Below, one piece after another: positions 14,906-18,523 of a stretch of 18,523 bases of DNA. The translations under genes were made by a program, and so were the position numbers. How positions within the stretch are numbered: the first letter of the stretch is position 1; each line of letters starts with the position of its first letter. The stretch spans positions 1 to 18,523 of the forward strand of contig JACQVL010000020.1 of assembly GCA_016209865.1 (NCBI GenBank), given 5' to 3'. The notes beneath the pieces were generated by a model. It saw nothing but the letters and a program-made list of their open reading frames with translations, had not been told where the DNA came from and made no database searches. This stretch comes from Candidatus Latescibacterota bacterium (lineage in GTDB: Bacteria > JAAXHH01 > JACQVL01).

Positions 14906-15946
14906 TCACCCCGCCTGGTTTTCCCGCGCCAGGACCGACTGGCAGACGTCCACCGCCCGGTCGATCTGTGCACGGCTGACGTCAAGATGCGTGACCGCTC
15001 GAATCGTCCGCGGGCCGGTCGCCAGCATGAGAACACTGTGTTCGCGCAGGCGTGTAATAACGTCGGGGGCACTCAACCCCCGGCGAAGCCCGAAGTAGAC
15101 GATGTTCGTCTGGATCTCCTCGACGTTGAGGTCGACCGCCGGACTGGCCGCCAGGCCTTCCGCCAATCGCCGCGCGTTCGCGTGATCGTCCGCTAATCGA
15201 TCGATGTTGTGCTCGAGCGCATACAAGCCCGCCGCGGCGAGAATCCCCGCCTGGCGCATCCCTCCGCCGTACATCTTCCGGTAGTACGCCGCCCGCTCGA
15301 TCATCTCCCGATCCCCGACGAGCACGCTGCCGACCGGCGCGCCCAGTCCCTTGGAGAGGCAGATAGAGACCGTATCGACATGCCGCGCATACTCGCGCGC
15401 CGGTCTGCCACTGGCCACGCAAGCGTTGAACAGCCGGGCGCCGTCCATGTGCACCCGGATCCCCCGCTCCAGGGCGAACGCCCGGATGTCAGCTAAGACG
15501 TCGATCGGGAAGATCGCCCCGTTCGCACGATTATGCGTGTTCTCGACGGCGATCAGCGCAGTTCGCCCGTAGTGGACGTTCTTCGGCCGGACGACCTGGG
15601 CGATCTGGTCGCGGGTGATCGTCCCGCGTTGACCGTGCAACAGTCGCGCCTGGACCCCGGCCAGCGCCCCTAAGGCTCCCGCTTCGGCGTTGAAGACGTG
15701 CGCGTGCTCTTCGACGACGATCTCCTCCCCGTGATGCGTCTGGGCGCGGACCGCAAGTTGATTCCCCATCGTCCCGCTCGTCACGAACAGGCCGGCCTCT
15801 TTTCCCAGCATCGTCGCCATCGCCTCCTGGAGCCGGTTTACCGACGGGTCTTCACCGAAGACGTCGTCGCCGACCTCCGCGTTCGCTATCGCCTGCCGCA
15901 TCGCCTTCGAAGGCCGGGTCACGGTATCGCTGCGTAGATCGATCAT
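14906..15946 (-). CDS. Low-specificity L-threonine aldolase
   Basis: This is a 346-residue fold-type I PLP enzyme of the beta-eliminating lyase/threonine aldolase family, cleaving L-threonine or L-allo-threonine to glycine and acetaldehyde. The start MIDLRSDTVTRPS is the family hallmark. Other motifs are VGDDVFGEDP, the HAHVFNAEAG active-site region (about 81-90), VHMDGARLFNA with Asp168, and the Schiff-base lysine Lys199 in ICLSKGLGAPVGSVLVG. I chose ATG 15946 because GGGAG lies 9 bases upstream. ATG 15952 is only 3 bases from it, and the longer frame to 16012 reads the REP-like repeat. It is transcribed with the YciO-like gene and probably with the RsbW-like gene. L-stereospecificity contrasts with the D-type aldolase-like enzyme at 8145. 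Confidence 0.92.
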   Translation of the reverse strand: MIDLRSDTVTRPSKAMRQAIANAEVGDDVFGEDPSVNRLQEAMATMLGKEAGLFVTSGTMGNQLAVRAQTHHGEEIVVEEHAHVFNAEAGALGALAGVQARLLHGQRGTITRDQIAQVVRPKNVHYGRTALIAVENTHNRANGAIFPIDVLADIRAFALERGIRVHMDGARLFNACVASGRPAREYARHVDTVSICLSKGLGAPVGSVLVGDREMIERAAYYRKMYGGGMRQAGILAAAGLYALEHNIDRLADDHANARRLAEGLAASPAVDLNVEEIQTNIVYFGLRRGLSAPDVITRLREHSVLMLATGPRTIRAVTHLDVSRAQIDRAVDVCQSVLARENQAG

Positions 15947-15985
15947 CTCCATGATCTCCCTCGCTAAGATGAGGCGAAAAAGAAT

Positions 15986-16051
15986 GGATTCCCGCTTGCG
16001 CGGGAATGACAATCATGCACTGTCACCCTGTTTTCTCGTCACTCGTCACTG
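15986..16051. repeat. Repeat element B, copy 3, one-armed, with REP-like hairpin
   Basis: The hairpin GGATTCCCGC, TTGC, GCGGGAATGAC (15986-16010) matches copy 1 except in the loop (TTGC for TTTC). It is followed by one arm, CTCGTCACTCGTCACT (16035-16050), preceded by TTTT as in copy 1. No opposing arm is visible beyond AAAAAGAAT just left of the hairpin. It lies in the gap between the RsbW-like and threonine aldolase genes, upstream of the latter's SD. Confidence 0.8.
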
Positions 16052-16067
16052 CTTTTCCCCTTCTTTT

Positions 16068-16511
16068 CTATCGGTGTGAGCCGTATTTCACGAGCGTGAC
16101 TTCAGTCCCATGGCCAGTGTTGTGGAACGAGACCTCATCCATCAAGACGCGAAGAATCAGCAGTCCACGCCCGCTCTCTTTCAAGAGGTTCTCAGGATCC
16201 AGGGGGTCGGGCACCGCATCCAGGTCGAACCCGTTCCCATAGTCTCTCACCCGGATGGTGATCCGGGACGGTTCACAGGTGAATATGATCTCCACTTTCT
16301 TGCGGGCATCACACTGATTCCCGTGGAGGATCGCGTTCTTGACCACCTCGTTGACCGCCACCGCGATATCATCCTTGATGAGGCTGTCGAACCCGAATTT
16401 GGGGATTAACTCCTCGACGATGAGGTCCACCTTCATCGTCATCTCCGGTTTGCTGGGAATGACGAGCCGGACGACCTCCGTATCGGCAGGCGCAGACTTC
16501 TGCCGGGCCAT
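16068..16511 (-). CDS. RsbW/SpoIIAB-like ATP-binding anti-sigma-type kinase
   Basis: This 147-residue single-domain GHKL ATPase has the N box NEVVKNAILHGN (54-65), the G1 box RDYGNGFD (89-96) and the G2 box SGRGLLILRVLMD (113-125). These are the signatures of HATPase_c_2 serine kinases such as RsbW and SpoIIAB, which bind a sigma factor and phosphorylate an STAS anti-anti-sigma protein. No sigma factor, STAS protein or PP2C phosphatase gene is visible in this window, so partners must be elsewhere. I chose ATG 16511, with GGAG 8 bases upstream. The frame is open to ATG 16550. A strong promoter (TTGACA-17-TATCAT on the minus strand) lies at 16676-16648. It heads the minus-strand unit that continues into the threonine aldolase and YciO-like genes. 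Confidence 0.87.
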   Translation of the reverse strand: MARQKSAPADTEVVRLVIPSKPEMTMKVDLIVEELIPKFGFDSLIKDDIAVAVNEVVKNAILHGNQCDARKKVEIIFTCEPSRITIRVRDYGNGFDLDAVPDPLDPENLLKESGRGLLILRVLMDEVSFHNTGHGTEVTLVKYGSHR

Positions 16512-16647
16512 AGCGCTCACTCCATGAAGAGAGACACTCCTCCAGGGCATCTCGAAGGCTTCTGTCTCATCACGTGGTCAGACACGCGGCGTGATGCACG
16601 TCGCCAGCGGACTCAACCCGCGACCTCCAGACCACCGTCCTGACATC

Positions 16648-16676
16648 ATGATAATCCATCTCCCCCCCCTTGTCAA
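16648..16676 (-). promoter_or_regulatory. Sigma70-like promoter for the RsbW-like gene
   Basis: On the minus strand TTGACA (16676-16671) is followed after 17 bases by TATCAT (16653-16648). That is 6 of 6 and 5 of 6 matches to the sigma70 consensus at ideal spacing. It lies about 140 bases upstream of the start at 16511. The -35 box is inside the inverted repeat at 16670-16709. Confidence 0.65.
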
Positions 16677-16709
16677 GAGAAAGGGATGATGACAGGATCG
16701 TCTTGACAA
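16670..16709. promoter_or_regulatory. Perfect 9-bp inverted repeat spanning both divergent -35 boxes (candidate operator)
   Basis: TTGTCAAGA (16670-16678) and TCTTGACAA (16701-16709) are exact reverse complements separated by 22 bases. Each half contains one of the two divergent TTGACA boxes. A dimeric regulator bound to both halves could control both directions together. It may equally be just two promoters sharing extended -35 consensus bases. Confidence 0.5.
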
Positions 16710-16731
16710 CCAGCACGCGTGGGTGCATACT
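16703..16731 (+). promoter_or_regulatory. Sigma70-like promoter for the TIM-barrel gene
   Basis: TTGACA (16703-16708) is followed after 17 bases by CATACT (16726-16731), 6 of 6 and 4 of 6 matches. TACTAT at 16728 is an alternative -10. It is divergent from the RsbW-like promoter and gives a leader of about 110 bases that contains the folded repeat at 16767-16820. Confidence 0.6.
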
Positions 16732-16766
16732 ATAGACGTTCAGAACATGATGTGGAATGGCGTTGT

Positions 16767-16820
16767 TTGTAGGGACAACCCTTGTGGTTGCCCTTCGTGG
16801 GCGGACACAAGGCCCGCCCC
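16767..16820 (+). repeat. Double-hairpin intergenic repeat in the leader of the TIM-barrel gene
   Basis: GTAGGGACAACCCTTGTGGT and the following bases form a first imperfect hairpin (GGGACAACC against GGTTGCCC). GGGCGG at 16799-16804 pairs with CCGCCC at 16814-16819 for a second. This looks like a dispersed genomic repeat of a kind I recall from other GC-rich metagenome bins. With the divergent promoters and the RsbW-like leader it accounts for the 338-base gap 16512-16849, where I see no gene. Confidence 0.6.
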
Positions 16821-16849
16821 AACTTCCATTCATTCCTGGAGGCTCCTGT

Positions 16850-18013
16850 ATGTCGTATACCACAATGTGGTCGTATACCTGGGATCTCATCGAGGACGGG
16901 ACGGATGAGACGATCCGGCGGCTCCGGCAGGACGTCGGGCTGGAGGCGATCAGCGTCGCCACCAGCTACCATACGTATGAGATGCTCTGCTGCCACCGGC
17001 CGGGCCGTAAGTTCCTCTGGGCCCCGGAATCTGCCGTGTACTTCCGTCCACAGACGGCGTTGTACGCGGAGACTCCCATCAAGCCGCACCTCAGTCCGCT
17101 CGCCCGTGAGCGGGACTCGCTGCGCGAGGTCGGCGACCGGTGCCTGGCCCACGGGCTGAAACTCGTCTCATGGACGGTCTGTCTGCACAACTCGCACCTG
17201 GCCACCACGTACCCGGATCATGCCCAGTCGAGCGCGTTCGGGGATGTGTACCTGCACGCGCTCTGCCCGAGCAGCCCGGCGGTGCGGACGTACATGATCG
17301 CCCTCGCACGCGACCTGACGACGAACTATCCGATCGCCGCCGTCGAGCTGGAGTCGCTCAATTTTCAGGGTTACGGCCAGTCTCACTACCACGGGAAGTA
17401 CGGACTGCGGTTCGGCCCGATCGAGTCATTCCTCCTGTCCCTGTGCTTCTGCCGTCACTGCTCGGCGCGCGCGCAGGCGCGCGGAATCGACGCCAGCCGG
17501 CTCCAGGAATCAGCCCGGCAGACGTTCAACCAGTTCTGTGAGACGGATACGCCTGTGAACCAGTCTCTGGACGATTATGTCCGCTCACAACCTGAATTAG
17601 ACGCGTACGTCCAACTCCGGGCGGACACGGTCTCGTCCTTCGTTCGGGAACTCAAGGCAGCCATCGCAACCCCGGTCTACTACCTGTTCATGGGGGATTA
17701 CTACATCGGAGGCATCCGGTACGGGGAGATCGCCGGGATCGCAGACCGGGTAGAGATTCTCACGTACACCGCCTCACCCGACCGCGTCCGCGACGGGATC
17801 GCCAGTACCCTGGCGCACGGCATCCGTCCCGATCAGATCGTGGCGGGCTTCCAGGCATATTACCCGGCATCCCCCGATCAGGCGACCCTCGTCCACACGA
17901 CTCAGGCGGCGTTCGATCAGGGCGTCCGTGGGTTTTCGTTCTACAATTACGGGATTATGCCCAAGAAAAACCTCGATTGGGTCAACGCAGCCATCGAGGG
18001 CATTCGAGCTTAG
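16850..18013 (+). CDS. Uncharacterised TIM-barrel-like protein with CxCxxC cluster
   Basis: This 387-residue protein recalls glycoside-hydrolase-like barrels, with alternating strands and helices: LEAISVATSYH, LKLVSWTVCLHNSHLA, PIAAVELESLNFQGYGQSHY and VRGFSFYNYGIMPKK. After the barrel's fourth to fifth strand comes LLSLCFCRHC (C199, C201, C204), a small metal-binding-type cluster I recall in unnamed proteins sometimes labelled alanine-rich or hypothetical. Glu168 in VELES could be an active-site acid, by analogy only. GGAGG lies 7 bases before ATG 16850. The frame extends to 16757 only by reading the double-hairpin repeat. No signal peptide is seen, so it is cytoplasmic. The downstream FAD oxidoreductase starts after 14 bases, probably in the same transcript. 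Confidence 0.8.
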   Translation: MSYTTMWSYTWDLIEDGTDETIRRLRQDVGLEAISVATSYHTYEMLCCHRPGRKFLWAPESAVYFRPQTALYAETPIKPHLSPLARERDSLREVGDRCLAHGLKLVSWTVCLHNSHLATTYPDHAQSSAFGDVYLHALCPSSPAVRTYMIALARDLTTNYPIAAVELESLNFQGYGQSHYHGKYGLRFGPIESFLLSLCFCRHCSARAQARGIDASRLQESARQTFNQFCETDTPVNQSLDDYVRSQPELDAYVQLRADTVSSFVRELKAAIATPVYYLFMGDYYIGGIRYGEIAGIADRVEILTYTASPDRVRDGIASTLAHGIRPDQIVAGFQAYYPASPDQATLVHTTQAAFDQGVRGFSFYNYGIMPKKNLDWVNAAIEGIRA

Positions 18014-18027
18014 AGAGGTTCTGTCTC

Positions 18028-18523
18028 ATGTCGTTCGAGGTGATCATCATCGGAGGAGGACTGGGCGGTCTCACGACGGGCGCGTTGCTCGCCCATCACG
18101 GCCAGCGTGTCCTGGTGCTCGAACAGCACGGCCAGTTAGGGGGGCGCGCCCGCGCTGAGGAACAGAACGGTTTTCTCTTAGGCGCCGGGCCGTCGTTTAC
18201 CCCGCAGACCACGCACAGCCCCTGTGCTGAGATCCTGCGAAAGATCGGCCAATCGATCCCGTTCGTGGAGACCCGGCGTCCGCTGTGCTGGGTCGACCGG
18301 GGGGGACGATTACAGCCACATCCCTTACCGGGAATCCCTGGAACCCTGTCCCGGTCGGGCCTGCTGCCGTGGAGTGCGATGCTCTCGACGCGAGCCCTCC
18401 ACACACGCGTCATGTCGATGCGACCGGAAGAAGCCTGGGACATCCCGCTGGGCATCTGGGCGAACTCTTACGTCAGACATCCGGCGACGCGCCGGTTCTT
18501 GTTCGAGACCGCTCAGTTTTTCC
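18028..18523 (+). CDS. FAD-dependent oxidoreductase, phytoene-desaturase-like; 3' end outside window
   Basis: The frame is open from ATG 18028 to the window edge (165 whole codons). It starts with a Rossmann dinucleotide-binding fold: VIIIGGGLGGLTTGALLAHHG, then the strand ending VLVLEQ and LGGRAR. This GxGxxG...E...GGRA pattern is typical of the amine oxidase/phytoene desaturase/protoporphyrinogen oxidase group of NAD(P)/FAD oxidoreductases. AGAGAGG lies about 9 bases before the ATG. No carotenoid or heme genes are in view, so the pathway is not set. With the TIM-barrel gene just upstream it may form a two-gene unit. Confidence 0.85.
   Translation, partial: MSFEVIIIGGGLGGLTTGALLAHHGQRVLVLEQHGQLGGRARAEEQNGFLLGAGPSFTPQTTHSPCAEILRKIGQSIPFVETRRPLCWVDRGGRLQPHPLPGIPGTLSRSGLLPWSAMLSTRALHTRVMSMRPEEAWDIPLGIWANSYVRHPATRRFLFETAQFF

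Overview
This is a GC-rich bacterial window with short gene gaps, Shine-Dalgarno (SD) led starts and no RNA genes that I can see. A split-type methylmalonyl-CoA mutase, an RsbW-type kinase and many short inverted intergenic repeats would suit an uncultured Chloroflexota-like or similar lineage. That assignment is a guess from gene content and repeat style, not from any marker gene.

Layout. (1) 1-2380, plus strand: the 3' end of a methylmalonyl-CoA mutase catalytic subunit, a RelE/ParE-type toxin-antitoxin pair and an acyl-CoA dehydrogenase. (2) 2541-14184, plus strand: a directional run of ten metabolic genes. In order these are a SelA-like PLP enzyme, an amidohydrolase, a DegT-type aminotransferase, a class V aminotransferase-like enzyme, a D-threonine aldolase/D-serine dehydratase-like enzyme, a divergent Nramp-like transporter, a creatininase-family hydrolase, an unrecognised cysteine/histidine-rich protein and an ABC-type solute-binding protein that seems to lack a signal peptide. 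An AT-richer DNA methyltransferase (4636-5427), followed by a 24-codon stub of a second gene, sits between the amidohydrolase and DegT genes and looks like an inserted restriction-modification remnant. (3) 14287-16511, minus strand: an RsbW/SpoIIAB-like kinase, a low-specificity threonine aldolase and a YciO/Sua5-family protein, in transcription order. (4) 16850-18523, plus strand: a TIM-barrel-like protein with a CxCxxC cluster, then the start of a phytoene-desaturase-like FAD oxidoreductase that runs off the window.

How it may work together. Region 2 combines four structurally different PLP enzymes, two metal hydrolases, a transporter and a binding protein. This reads as a pathway for taking up and breaking down, or remodelling, an amino compound, perhaps a D-amino or beta-hydroxy amino acid or a cyclic amide derived from one. 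The substrate cannot be read from the sequence. It is the best candidate here for an undescribed system.

Regulation and repeats. Two sigma70-like promoters diverge at 16648-16731, and both -35 boxes lie inside one perfect 9-bp inverted repeat. Several cluster gaps carry short repeat elements with inverted tandem heptamer arms. Each ends just before the SD of the next gene. Three copies also hold the same REP-like hairpin, one of them inverted.
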